From Ruminococcus sp. (lineage in GTDB: Bacteria > Bacillota > Clostridia > Oscillospirales > Ruminococcaceae): 32,730 nucleotides of DNA. The stretch covers positions 1 through 32,730 of the forward strand of contig JAFXNC010000025.1 in the NCBI GenBank assembly GCA_017529875.1, in the 5' to 3' direction. Position numbers and translations under genes: made by a program. Below the pieces are notes generated by a model. It was given only the letters and a program-made list of their open reading frames with translations. It did not search any database and was not told where the DNA came from. Positions 17,987 through 25,376 of this stretch are shown piece by piece. The stretch's first letter is position 1; each line of letters starts with the position of its first letter.

Positions 17987-19375
17987 ATGAACAATAAGAT
18001 CAAACGCTCCCTCGCGGGCTTTGCCGCGGTGAGCATCCTCATGACAGCCGGCCTTACCGGCAGCCTTACCTCGGTCAGCGCTGCTGACGAGACTGTTCCC
18101 AACGGCGCTTTCGAGACCGATTACTGGGAAGAAGGCGGCGCCTGGGAAGTTGACGCAGACTGGGACGGCGGCGCTACCGCCAACCCGAAATCATATTCCG
18201 ATGCCGGCGCAGATACGCCCCCCACAGGCTCCTCCAAGGGTCTCAACGTATGGCACCCCGCCGGCGGCACCACCACCGTTAAGCAGACCGTAGAGATCCC
18301 CGCAGGCACCTACAAGGTACAGGTATACGCCATGGGCTCCGGCGCTGACGTAAGCTTCTCTGTGGGCAGCGAGTCCAGCGACGCCAAGTCCCTTTCCGGC
18401 TGGAACGTCTGGGACGACATCACCGGCGAAGTGACCTGCGACGGCAGCGCTGTTGAGGTGGCTATCGCAGTCGATATGGCCGCTGACGGCTGGGCTTATG
18501 TGGACAGCATAACCTTCGAGGCTGTACAGGTCGATGACAGCAGCGAACCCGACGACAGCAGCGAACCCGACGACAGCAGCACTCCCGAGGACGACAGCAG
18601 CACTCCCGAGGACAGCAGCGAGGTCGAAGACGACAGCAGCACTCCCGACGAGAGCACTCCCGACAGCCAGTCCGACGACAGCCAGGACGAGCCCGCAGAA
18701 TCTCAGGGCGACAACGGCGGCGACTCTCAGGTGAGCGACGGCGTTACCAACGGCGACTTCGAGCAGGTCAGCGATACCCAGCTCATCGGCTGGACAGTTG
18801 ACTGGAAGGACGGTCAGAAGATCTGGTACGGCGACGCCGATGCCAAGAAGGACCGTGCCGATCAGAGCAACAACTTCCTCAACATCTGGGTGGAGAACGC
18901 TTCTCCCCTCTCTGTTAAGCAGACCGTACACCTTGCCGCAGGCACCTACAAGATCAGCCTGAATCTCGATGCAAACGACGGCGTTGATACCGGCGTCAAG
19001 GTAAGAGTGGGCGACCTTGTCACCTACACCCTGCCCAAGGGCACAGGCTGGGAGAAGTGGATGCTCTGCGAGAGCGACGCCTTCACCGTAGCAGCTGAGG
19101 GCGACTTCGAGCTGGAGATCTTCGGCGACCTGGCCGCAGACACCTGGCTGGCTCTCGACAACATCAACATCATCCCCGCAAGCGGAACAGACAAGAGCGG
19201 CGGAAACAACAACAATAACAACAATAACAATAACAACAACGGCGGCACCAACAACGGTACAGTCAACGGCGGCAGCACAGCCAACAGCGGCACAGGCGCA
19301 GGCAGCGCAGCCGCAGCCACCGGCATCATGACCGTGGCTCTGGCGGCAGTTGTAGCCGCCAAAAAGAGGAAGTAA
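17987..19375 (+). CDS. Secreted two-domain, probably carbohydrate-binding protein
   Basis: A 462-residue exported protein. The signal peptide ends at SVSA near residue 32. Two related beta-sandwich-type domains follow: one at about 36-180 (VPNGAFE ... LNVWHPAG ... VKQTVEIPAGTYKVQVYAMG ... DGWAYVDSITFE) and one at about 252-400 (VTNGDFE ... LNIWVENA ... VKQTVHLAAGTYKISLNLDA ... DTWLALDNINI). The pattern N-G-(A/D)-FE at the start and (Y/L)xD(S/N)I at the end is that of CBM4_9/CBM-like sugar-binding modules; the ligand is unknown. An acidic Asp-Ser-rich linker (about 183-250) and a poly-Asn/Gly linker (about 404-445) separate the parts. The C-terminus is a hydrophobic stretch followed by KKRK, like a sortase sorting tail, but no LPXTG or NPXTG motif is present. 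No catalytic domain is seen. Codon use is strongly biased to C-ending codons, suggesting high expression. Confidence 0.82.
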   Translation: MNNKIKRSLAGFAAVSILMTAGLTGSLTSVSAADETVPNGAFETDYWEEGGAWEVDADWDGGATANPKSYSDAGADTPPTGSSKGLNVWHPAGGTTTVKQTVEIPAGTYKVQVYAMGSGADVSFSVGSESSDAKSLSGWNVWDDITGEVTCDGSAVEVAIAVDMAADGWAYVDSITFEAVQVDDSSEPDDSSEPDDSSTPEDDSSTPEDSSEVEDDSSTPDESTPDSQSDDSQDEPAESQGDNGGDSQVSDGVTNGDFEQVSDTQLIGWTVDWKDGQKIWYGDADAKKDRADQSNNFLNIWVENASPLSVKQTVHLAAGTYKISLNLDANDGVDTGVKVRVGDLVTYTLPKGTGWEKWMLCESDAFTVAAEGDFELEIFGDLAADTWLALDNINIIPASGTDKSGGNNNNNNNNNNNNGGTNNGTVNGGSTANSGTGAGSAAAATGIMTVALAAVVAAKKRK

Positions 19376-19393
19376 GCCTCACACAGCACGAAT

Positions 19394-19430
19394 CAAGCCC
19401 CTGTCGGGAAGTTCCGGCAGGGGCTTGTTT
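19394..19430 (+). terminator. Terminator of the secreted protein gene
   Basis: A perfect 10-base stem CAAGCCCCTG/CAGGGGCTTG (19394-19403 with 19418-19427) and a following TTT. It lies between two convergent genes; on the minus strand no T-run follows, so it mainly serves the plus strand. Confidence 0.85.
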
Positions 19431-19447
19431 TATGTATTCGGTTCGGC

Positions 19448-20659
19448 TTACAGCAGCGCCTTCAGCCTCTCGTCAACGGCGCGGAGGAAGTCCTCGGTGT
19501 TGACCTTGCGCTTGTTCTCCAGCTTGGAGAGCAGATACAGGTCGCCGGTCATGACGCCGTCCTCAATGGTCCGTATAGTCGCCTGCTCCAGCTTGTCGGC
19601 AAAGGCCATAAGCTCCGGCAGCTGGTCCAGCTCGCCGCGCTTTCTCAGAGCACCTGTCCATGCAAACAGCGTAGCTACGGAGTTTGTGGAGGTCTCCTCG
19701 CCCTTGAGGTGCTTGTAGTAGTGGCGCTGTACGGTGCCGTGGGCAGCCTCATACTCGTAAACGCCGTCCGGCGATACAAGCACAGAGGTCATCATGGCAA
19801 GGGAGCCGTAGGCCGTGGCTACCATGTCGCTCATAACGTCGCCGTCGTAATTCTTGCAGGCCCAGATGTAGCCGCCCTCAGAGCGGATAACACGGGCAAC
19901 AGCGTCGTCGATCAGGGTGTAGAAATACTCGATGCCGGCAGCCTCGAACTTGGCCTTGTACTCCTTCTCGTAGATCTCGGCGAAGATGTCCTTGAAGGTG
20001 TGGTCATACTTCTTGGAGATAGTGTCCTTGGAGGCGAACCAGATGTCCTGCTTCTTGTCGAGAGCGAAGTTGAAGCAGGCGCGGGCAAACGACGAGATCG
20101 AATCCGCTCTGTTGTGGAGACCCTGGATGATACCGGCGGTATCCTTGAAATCAAAGATAGTCTCGCGGGACTCGTTGCCGTCCTTGTCAGTCAGCACCAG
20201 CTCGGCCTTGGAGCCCTGGGGGCACTTCATCTCAACGTTCTTGTAAACGTCGCCGTAGGCATGACGGGCGATGGTGATAGGCTTAGTCCAGGTGGGGATG
20301 TAGGGGGTTATGCCCTTGACGAGGATAGGGGTACGGAATACGGTGCCGTCCAGCATAGCTCTGATAGTGCCGTTGGGGGACTTCCACATTTCCTTGAGGT
20401 TATACTCGGGCATACGGGCGGCATTGGGAGTGATAGTGGCGCACTTTACCGCGACGCCGTACTTTTTGGTAGCGTTGGCAGAATCGACCGTTACCTGATC
20501 GTTGGTCTCGTTGCGGTGGACGAGGCCGAGGTCATAGTACTCGGTTTTGAGGTCGATGTAGGGAGTGAGCAGGATATCCTTGATCTCCTGCCAGATGATA
20601 CGGGTCATCTCGTCGCCGTCCATCTCGACCAAGGGTGTTTTCATTTGGATCTTTGCCAT
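19448..20659 (-). CDS. icd: NADP-dependent isocitrate dehydrogenase, eukaryote-like type
   Basis: Isocitrate dehydrogenase oxidises isocitrate to 2-oxoglutarate and CO2 with NADP. At 403 residues this is the homodimeric type related to mitochondrial/cytosolic enzymes and not the E. coli-like type. Visible motifs are [11 protein letters not shown] at the start, the substrate loop [11 protein letters not shown] near residue 94, [17 protein letters not shown] with metal-binding aspartates near 270, and the NADP-binding [11 protein letters not shown] near 305. The ribosome site is AGGAGG. It is the last gene of a minus-strand run that begins with aconitase, and the two enzymes act in sequence to feed glutamate synthesis. 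The gene begins 29 bases after a small gene of unknown function, and I see no promoter of its own. Confidence 0.97.
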   Translation of the reverse strand: MAKIQMKTPLVEMDGDEMTRIIWQEIKDILLTPYIDLKTEYYDLGLVHRNETNDQVTVDSANATKKYGVAVKCATITPNAARMPEYNLKEMWKSPNGTIRAMLDGTVFRTPILVKGITPYIPTWTKPITIARHAYGDVYKNVEMKCPQGSKAELVLTDKDGNESRETIFDFKDTAGIIQGLHNRADSISSFARACFNFALDKKQDIWFASKDTISKKYDHTFKDIFAEIYEKEYKAKFEAAGIEYFYTLIDDAVARVIRSEGGYIWACKNYDGDVMSDMVATAYGSLAMMTSVLVSPDGVYEYEAAHGTVQRHYYKHLKGEETSTNSVATLFAWTGALRKRGELDQLPELMAFADKLEQATIRTIEDGVMTGDLYLLSKLENKRKVNTEDFLRAVDERLKALL

Positions 20660-20688
20660 AATTCATACCTCCTGAATAATATAAAAAT

Positions 20689-21003
20689 TTAAATGATATG
20701 CAAGTCTGAAATATCGAATGCGGAGCGGGTCGCCTCTTTGGCGGCGGCATCGCTGTTGAAAAAGTCGGAGTAGTCCTCCTGGGGCGGTTTCTTCTTCGGG
20801 GCAGGGGTGGAGAATATCTCGTCGGCGCTCATGCCGGAGAAACGCTTTTCGTAGACCTCCCGCTTGAGCTCCGCCTCGGTCTTGCCGGCACGCTCACGCT
20901 CCATGCGTTTTTGTTCGTTTGCCTGACGGAGATACTCCGAGGTGTCAACGCCGGAATACTCGTCGTAGTTGAAGTTGTCCGAGGTTATCTTTCTGTCATC
21001 CAT
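20689..21003 (-). CDS. Short soluble protein sharing the N-terminal module of the 284-residue neighbour
   Basis: Not a family I recognise. The 104-residue protein begins MDDRKITSDNFNYDEYSG, followed by a charged, probably helical stretch (EYLRQANEQKRMERERAGK, then LKREVYEKRFSGMSADEIF), a Lys/Pro linker and DYSDFFNSDAAAKEA. The same blocks occur in the same order in the protein at 22118-22972, which adds membrane segments at its C-terminus. There is no membrane segment or signal peptide here, so it should be cytoplasmic. The ribosome site GAGAGGTGGGAG is strong. It lies 18 bases after the Uma2-family gene and 29 before icd. Confidence 0.8.
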   Translation of the reverse strand: MDDRKITSDNFNYDEYSGVDTSEYLRQANEQKRMERERAGKTEAELKREVYEKRFSGMSADEIFSTPAPKKKPPQEDYSDFFNSDAAAKEATRSAFDISDLHII

Positions 21004-21021
21004 GCTCCCACCTCTCTTATA

Positions 21022-21570
21022 TCAGCCCCCGGTCAGCTCCGACACTTCGATGCTCAGCTCTCCCCCGAAGATGCCCACGGGTATGGGCTCGTCGAAGGGG
21101 TACAGCTCCGGCAGGTCGGTCTTTTCCAACCGGTATACTAAGGTCTTGCGGTTTTGCAGGTCGATTATCCAGTACTCGCGCACCCCGGACTGCATATACA
21201 GCCCGAATTTGCGCACAAGGTCATGGTATCTGTTGCTGCTCATGATCTCGATGACGAAGTCCGGTGCGCCGGTAATGCGCTTCTTGCCGATCTTGTCCGG
21301 GTCACAGACCACGAATACGTCCGGCTGTACCACGTTGAGATCATCAAGCATAACATCAAGGGGCGCATTGAATGGCTCGCAGGAGCCGCCCCGGGACTTG
21401 ATAAAGGCTCCAAGCCTGAACACAAGCTCCCGCGATATCCGCTGATGCTCCACAGAGGGGGTCGCCAGCGCGATCACCTCGCCGCTGTGCAGCTCATAAG
21501 GCTCGTTGGTCTCGGGTATCATTTCAAAAAACTCTGCTGCTGTGTAAAGCCTGCCTGCTGTGTTTTCCAT
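21022..21570 (-). CDS. Uma2 family (DUF820) restriction-endonuclease-fold protein
   Basis: A 182-residue protein of the Uma2/DUF820 group, whose core is a PD-(D/E)xK nuclease fold. The expected motif series is visible: YELHSGEVIALATPS with the first acidic residue (about 27-41), LVFRLGAFI, VQPDVFVVCDP with the key aspartate (about 80-90), APDFVIEIMSSN with the D...E-x-(K-equivalent) element (about 102-113), YMQSGVREYWIID (about 125-137). The catalytic Lys position in EIMS is not a clear lysine, as in many members. Targets are unknown; in many genomes such genes occur singly without a toxin-antitoxin or restriction context. It lies 16 bases after a membrane protein gene and 18 before the next. 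Confidence 0.9.
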   Translation of the reverse strand: MENTAGRLYTAAEFFEMIPETNEPYELHSGEVIALATPSVEHQRISRELVFRLGAFIKSRGGSCEPFNAPLDVMLDDLNVVQPDVFVVCDPDKIGKKRITGAPDFVIEIMSSNRYHDLVRKFGLYMQSGVREYWIIDLQNRKTLVYRLEKTDLPELYPFDEPIPVGIFGGELSIEVSELTGG

Positions 21571-21586
21571 GCCTGTCCCTCCGTTC

Positions 21587-22072
21587 TCAGGTGTTCAACG
21601 CAAAGAACACCGTTACTGCTCCGGTGACGATCATGATGATGCAGCCCGCGATGAGCTGTATCTTCGCTTTCTTTGAGAGGGCGCCCTGCACCTTGAAAAG
21701 CAGCTTGCCCATGCCCACTGCGTACAGCACCACTCCCACAGAGGCCGCCGCGCACATCAGCGCGTAGAGATGCTTGCCGTCTGAGCCGTGAGCGATGCCG
21801 TAATCCGAGGCTATCCCTCCCACCGCCGCGATAACAGCCGACAGTACCACCGCCGCTGTGAAGCAGTAGAATACCTTTGCCAGTATAAAGCCCGGTCTGT
21901 GTTTGACAGCTGCTGTCTTTTCAGGGTCATCGCCGGCCTGTGCCTTGTACCTCCTGATCAACAGTATGAAGTACACCGCAAATGCCGCGAACACCGCTGC
22001 GCCGACCACCGCGAAGTAAATGACGGCCCCGCCCAGATCCTGAAACAGACCCTTTGCCGTTAAGTTTACCAT
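21587..22072 (-). CDS. Small four-segment membrane protein of unknown function
   Basis: Not recognised. The 161-residue protein has four hydrophobic stretches, at about 15-38 (GAVIYFAVVGAAVFAAFAVYFILL), 65-88 (VFYCFTAAVVLSAVIAAVGGI), 102-122 and 138-158, joined by short basic or acidic loops (RRYKAQAGDDPEKT, LSKKAKIQ). It ends only 16 bases before the Uma2 gene starts and begins 46 bases after the previous gene. The ATG at 22072 has AAGGA close upstream and GGGGAGA further away. Confidence 0.75.
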   Translation of the reverse strand: MVNLTAKGLFQDLGGAVIYFAVVGAAVFAAFAVYFILLIRRYKAQAGDDPEKTAAVKHRPGFILAKVFYCFTAAVVLSAVIAAVGGIASDYGIAHGSDGKHLYALMCAAASVGVVLYAVGMGKLLFKVQGALSKKAKIQLIAGCIIMIVTGAVTVFFALNT

Positions 22073-22117
22073 ATCCTTAAATTCTCCCCATTCCTTCGGC
22101 AGCGGAGCCTTTCAAAG

Positions 22118-22972
22118 CTATTTGCTGAATTCAAGCCCCAGTGCGACTATCATCAGCACCACAAAAGCTATGATCTCGATCTTGCTCTGGGAGACTGCAC
22201 CGCCGAGAGGCTGATGCTCTAAGCCGTTGTGCTTGACTATGCCGCTGAGCACGCCGCCCACTCCGCCGAAAATCAGATACCCCGCCATGGGTATGCTGAA
22301 CATGAACTTGTTCACCGCATAGCCTATGGCGCAGCCCACTCCGAACCACAGCATATACCAGGCAAAGGCCTTGTCGATCTCGTACTCGTCGCCGCCGGTG
22401 TAGCGGTCAGCCATGATGAGGGTCAGGGGGGAGCGCCTCCTGCGGTAGTAGCTGTGGCGGGCTCTCTCCCAGTGCTCCTGGGCAAACTCGCTGCGTATGC
22501 GCTGCCGTGCGATCATCTCGGCAGCCGCCGTCACTCCCGCACGGTACTTCTCGTCCCGGGGCTGGGAGCTGGGGTCGTCCTCGCCGGGCATCATGTTCTC
22601 CACCTTGGGCAGAGGGGTCTCCTCACGGAGCTTGTCTTTCTCCGCCTCTTTTTTGGCGGCAGTGCTGGAAAAGAAGTCGGCGTACTCGTCTTCCTTCTTC
22701 TTCTTCGGCTGGGCGAAGATCTCGTCGGCGGTCATGCCGGCGAATCTCTTCTCATACTCCTCCCGCCTCAGCTCCGCCTCGGATTTTCTGGCACGCTCCC
22801 GCTCCTGACGCTTGCGCTCGTTCTCCTGACGCAGGTACTCCATGGCGCTGGAGCCGGAGTAAACGTCATAATCGAAGTTCCCGGAGGTGACATCCTCCGA
22901 GCCGGAGGATGAGCTTCCCCCGGTATATACGTCGTAATCAAAGTCATTCGAGGTTATCTTTCTGTCATCCAT
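22118..22972 (-). CDS. Membrane protein with a duplicated acidic N-terminal motif (paralogue of the 104-residue protein)
   Basis: Not a named family to my knowledge. The 284-residue protein starts MDDRKITSNDFDYDVYTG and repeats the motif as VTSGNFDYDVYSG at about 28-40. A long charged helical part follows (EYLRQENERKRQERERARK, then LRREEYEKRFAGMTADEIF, DEYADFFSSTAAKKEA; about 44-120), then a basic patch (HSYYRRRRSP near 178), and two or three membrane segments at about 208-280 (WYMLWFGVGCAIGYAV, MAGYLIFGGVGGVLSGIV, IIAFVVLMIVALGLEF). The first 120 residues therefore probably lie in the cytoplasm. It follows aconitase by 82 bases containing a perfect hairpin. GGGGGA precedes the ATG. Confidence 0.8.
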   Translation of the reverse strand: MDDRKITSNDFDYDVYTGGSSSSGSEDVTSGNFDYDVYSGSSAMEYLRQENERKRQERERARKSEAELRREEYEKRFAGMTADEIFAQPKKKKEDEYADFFSSTAAKKEAEKDKLREETPLPKVENMMPGEDDPSSQPRDEKYRAGVTAAAEMIARQRIRSEFAQEHWERARHSYYRRRRSPLTLIMADRYTGGDEYEIDKAFAWYMLWFGVGCAIGYAVNKFMFSIPMAGYLIFGGVGGVLSGIVKHNGLEHQPLGGAVSQSKIEIIAFVVLMIVALGLEFSK

Positions 22973-23016
22973 ATCTCTGTTCCCCCAAATACCGTCTCTT
23001 TTGTTCTTATCTTTAT

Positions 23017-23045
23017 TCCCTGCGCCCGGAGATCAGGCGCAGGGA
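23017..23045 (-). other. Perfect hairpin between aconitase and the next gene
   Basis: TCCCTGCGCC/GGCGCAGGGA (23017-23026 with 23036-23045), 10-base arms with a 9-base loop, starting 10 bases after the aconitase stop. On the minus strand it is followed by an A-rich stretch without a T-run, so it is not a standard terminator; it may stabilise the aconitase mRNA 3' end or partly attenuate the downstream genes. Confidence 0.65.
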
Positions 23046-23054
23046 TATTATTAC

Positions 23055-24992
23055 TTACTTCAAGCTCTCTCTTGTGTAGTCCAGCAGACCGCCGGCGAGG
23101 ATGATATCCTTTGTGCGTCCGGTCAGCTCGCAGAGTACCGGGATAGTGATGTTCTTGGTCTTGTCCACCACGGTCAGCCGGGTCTTGCCTGCCTCGATGT
23201 CGGCTCTTACGTTCTCTATGGCGATCTCGTCGCCCTGAGAGATCTTGTCGTAGTCGGCCTCGTTCACGAAGGTCAGCGGCAGTATGCCTGCGTTGATGAG
23301 GTTAGCCCTGTGTATACGCGCAAAGCTCTTTACCAGTACCGCCTTGATGCCCAGATACAGCGGAGCCAGCGCCGCGTGCTCACGGGAGGAGCCCTGACCG
23401 TAGTTCACGCCGCCCACGATGATGCTCTTGCCCAGATTCTTCGCCCTGCGGGGGAAGTCCTCGTCGCAGACTGTGAAGCAGTGCTGTGAGATAGCCGGAA
23501 TATTTGAACGCAGGGGCAGTATCTTGGCGCCTGCGGGCATGATATGGTCGGTGGTGATGTTGTCGCCGACTTTGAGGGACACCGCACATTCGATGTTCTC
23601 CACCAGAGGTGCAGTCTCGGGATAGGGCTTGATGTTGGGGCCGCGGAGGATCTCAACTTTGTCCATCTCAGCCTCGGGAGCGGGAGCCGCAACCATGTTG
23701 TCGTTGATGACGAACTGGCGGGGCATCTCGAACTTGGGCATATCGCCCAGCTCGCGGGGGTCTGTGAGGTAGCCGGTCAGAGCGGAGAGAGCCGCCATTT
23801 CCGGAGATACCAGGTAGATCTGACCGTCCTTGGTGCCGGAGCGGCCTTCAAAGTTGCGGTTGAAGGTACGCAGGGAAACGCCCTTTGAATTGGGCGACTG
23901 ACCCATACCGATGCAGGGGCCGCAGGCGGATTCGAGGATACGTGCGCCGGCGTCGATCATTGTGGCAAGAGCGCCGTTCTGCGCGATCATGTTGAGCACC
24001 TGCTTGGAGCCGGGGGCGATAGCCAGGGACACGTCGGGATGAACGGTCTTGCCCTTGAGGATGTAGGCCACCTTCATCATGTCCATGAAGGAGCTGTTGG
24101 TGCAGGAGCCGATGCAGACCTGATCTATTTTCAGCTTGCCGATCTCGGCAACGGTCTTGACATTGTCGGGAGAGTGAGGACAGGCCGCCATAGGCACGAT
24201 AGCCCCCAGGTCGATGTCTACTGTCTCGTCGTAAACTGCGTCATCGTCGGCCTTCAGCTCAGTCCATACGTCAGCCCTGTCCTGAGCCTTCAGGAATTCG
24301 AGAGTGACCTCGTCGGAGGGGAAGATAGAGGTGGTAGCGCCCAGCTCTGCGCCCATGTTGGTAATGGTGGCACGCTCGGGCACGGTAAGGGTCTTCACGC
24401 CCTCGCCGCAGTACTCGATGACCTTGCCCACGCCGCCCTTGACGGAGAGCCTTCTCAGCACCTCGAGGATGACATCCTTGGCAGCTACCCAGGGAGAGAG
24501 CTTGCCGGTGAGATTGACCTTAACGATCTTGGGGTAGGTGATATAGTAAGCGCCGCCGCCCATTGCCACGGCTACGTCCAGTCCGCCTGCGCCAATGGCG
24601 ATCATGCCGATGCCGCCGCCGGTGGGAGTGTGGCTGTCAGAGCCGATGAGGGTCTTGCCGGGAACACCGAAACGCTCTAAGTGTACCTGGTGGCAGATGC
24701 CGTTGCCGGGGCGGGAGAACCAAATGCCGTGCTTCTTGGCAACAGAGCCTATGAAGCGGTGGTCGTCGGCGTTCTCAAAGCCGGACTGGAGGGTATTGTG
24801 GTCGATGTAGGCCACGGAGCGCTCGGTCTTGACTCTCGGCACGCCGATAGCCTCGAATTCGAGGTAAGCCATAGTGCCGGTGGCGTCCTGGGTGAGGGTC
24901 TGGTCGATGCGGATGCCGATCTCGTTTCCCTTGACGAACTCGCCGTCAACGACGTGCGCTTTAAGTATTTTTTCGGTAAGTGTAAGTCCCAT
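23055..24992 (-). CDS. acn: Aconitate hydratase (4Fe-4S)
   Basis: Aconitase isomerises citrate to isocitrate through cis-aconitate. This 645-residue copy is the shorter form seen in many Clostridia (longer AcnA enzymes are near 900). Visible signatures: IGSDSHTPTGGGIGM near residue 118, the first cluster cysteine in CIGSCTNSS near 294, the two other cysteines in SACGPCIGMG near 357, and the swivel-domain substrate loop YGQGSSREHAAL near 535. All three iron-sulfur ligands are present. An AAAGGAAC ribosome site precedes the ATG. It is the first gene after a consensus promoter. The last gene of the same-strand series is NADP-isocitrate dehydrogenase, so the run carries two consecutive steps of the oxidative TCA branch; no citrate synthase gene is in the window. 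Confidence 0.96.
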   Translation of the reverse strand: MGLTLTEKILKAHVVDGEFVKGNEIGIRIDQTLTQDATGTMAYLEFEAIGVPRVKTERSVAYIDHNTLQSGFENADDHRFIGSVAKKHGIWFSRPGNGICHQVHLERFGVPGKTLIGSDSHTPTGGGIGMIAIGAGGLDVAVAMGGGAYYITYPKIVKVNLTGKLSPWVAAKDVILEVLRRLSVKGGVGKVIEYCGEGVKTLTVPERATITNMGAELGATTSIFPSDEVTLEFLKAQDRADVWTELKADDDAVYDETVDIDLGAIVPMAACPHSPDNVKTVAEIGKLKIDQVCIGSCTNSSFMDMMKVAYILKGKTVHPDVSLAIAPGSKQVLNMIAQNGALATMIDAGARILESACGPCIGMGQSPNSKGVSLRTFNRNFEGRSGTKDGQIYLVSPEMAALSALTGYLTDPRELGDMPKFEMPRQFVINDNMVAAPAPEAEMDKVEILRGPNIKPYPETAPLVENIECAVSLKVGDNITTDHIMPAGAKILPLRSNIPAISQHCFTVCDEDFPRRAKNLGKSIIVGGVNYGQGSSREHAALAPLYLGIKAVLVKSFARIHRANLINAGILPLTFVNEADYDKISQGDEIAIENVRADIEAGKTRLTVVDKTKNITIPVLCELTGRTKDIILAGGLLDYTRESLK

Positions 24993-25027
24993 AGATATAC
25001 GTTCCTTTCTGGTTCATAGATAGCTTT

Positions 25028-25056
25028 ATTATACCACACTCGCCTATGATTGTCAA
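25028..25056 (-). promoter_or_regulatory. Consensus promoter of the aconitase operon
   Basis: On the minus strand TTGACA (25051-25056), 17 bases, TATAAT (25028-25033): both boxes are perfect. Transcription should begin near 25021, giving a leader of about 28 bases. Confidence 0.92.
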
Positions 25057-25087
25057 CACAGAGCGTCTGTCCGGGTGCAGACATTTT

Positions 25088-25134
25088 CCCCAAAAATACA
25101 GCGGCAGTTGCACGTTCGCGTGCAACTTTTGGGG
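25088..25134. other. Nested inverted repeat with a TTCG tetraloop
   Basis: Inner perfect 9-base stem AGTTGCACG-TTCG-CGTGCAACT (25106-25127); outer arms CCCCAAAA (25088-25095) and TTTTGGGG (25127-25134), overlapping by one base. In RNA this would be a UUCG-capped hairpin followed on the plus strand by TTTTGGGGTTTT, terminator-like, but no plus-strand gene precedes it. It lies 67-113 bases upstream of the aconitase start site and marks the edge of the repeat-rich island. Confidence 0.7.
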
Positions 25135-25190
25135 TTTTGGGGGCTATAAGTGAGGGGGCAAGGAGGGGAAAGGAGGTTCGCCGGGGAAGA

Positions 25191-25362
25191 TTCTTGCTCG
25201 TCTTCGCTCGCAAGAAACTGGGGCAGAGTGAACAAAGCACAGGCGAGGAGGGGCTTTTGGGGCAGAGTGAACGGAGCGAGGAACGAGCGGAGAGAACGCC
25301 GCCCCAAAGGTCGAGCCCCGACGAAGCCGGGGGGTATGGGGGGCTCCGCCCCCCATTTAAAA
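25191..25362 (+). repeat. GC-rich composite palindromic repeat, copy A
   Basis: Parts in order: an inverted repeat TTCTTGC/GCAAGAA (25191-25216); two copies of GGGGCAGAGTGAAC (one near 25220, one near 25259); a long-range stem TTTGGGGC/GCCCCAAA (25256-25263 with 25301-25308) closed outside by GGGGC/GCCCC; between them the purine-rich GGAGCGAGGAACGAGCGGAG; then CGACGAAGCCGGGG and a hairpin ATGGGGGGC/GCCCCCCAT (25336-25356) followed by ATTTAAAATA. The same parts recur in copy B at 26421-26718. The region reads through as open frames in several frames, which is a base-composition effect. The rest of 25057-25190 holds the TTCG hairpin and G-rich sequence with nothing further I can name. Confidence 0.85.
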
Positions 25363-25376
25363 TAGGAGGCTATTAT

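Noticed and set aside
19709..20692. 327-residue plus-strand frame opposite icd
   Set aside because: It mirrors a clearly recognised isocitrate dehydrogenase gene and has no ribosome site or promoter.
25144..25356. Reverse-strand Arg/Ser-rich genes upstream of acn
   Set aside because: They are translations of the GC-rich repeat and have no start signals; the same kind of translation appears in copy B.
25050..25376. N-terminal extension of the DUF6291 protein
   Set aside because: The frame is open, but it runs through the GC-rich repeat, and a strong ribosome site and the conserved domain both begin at the ATG at 25377.
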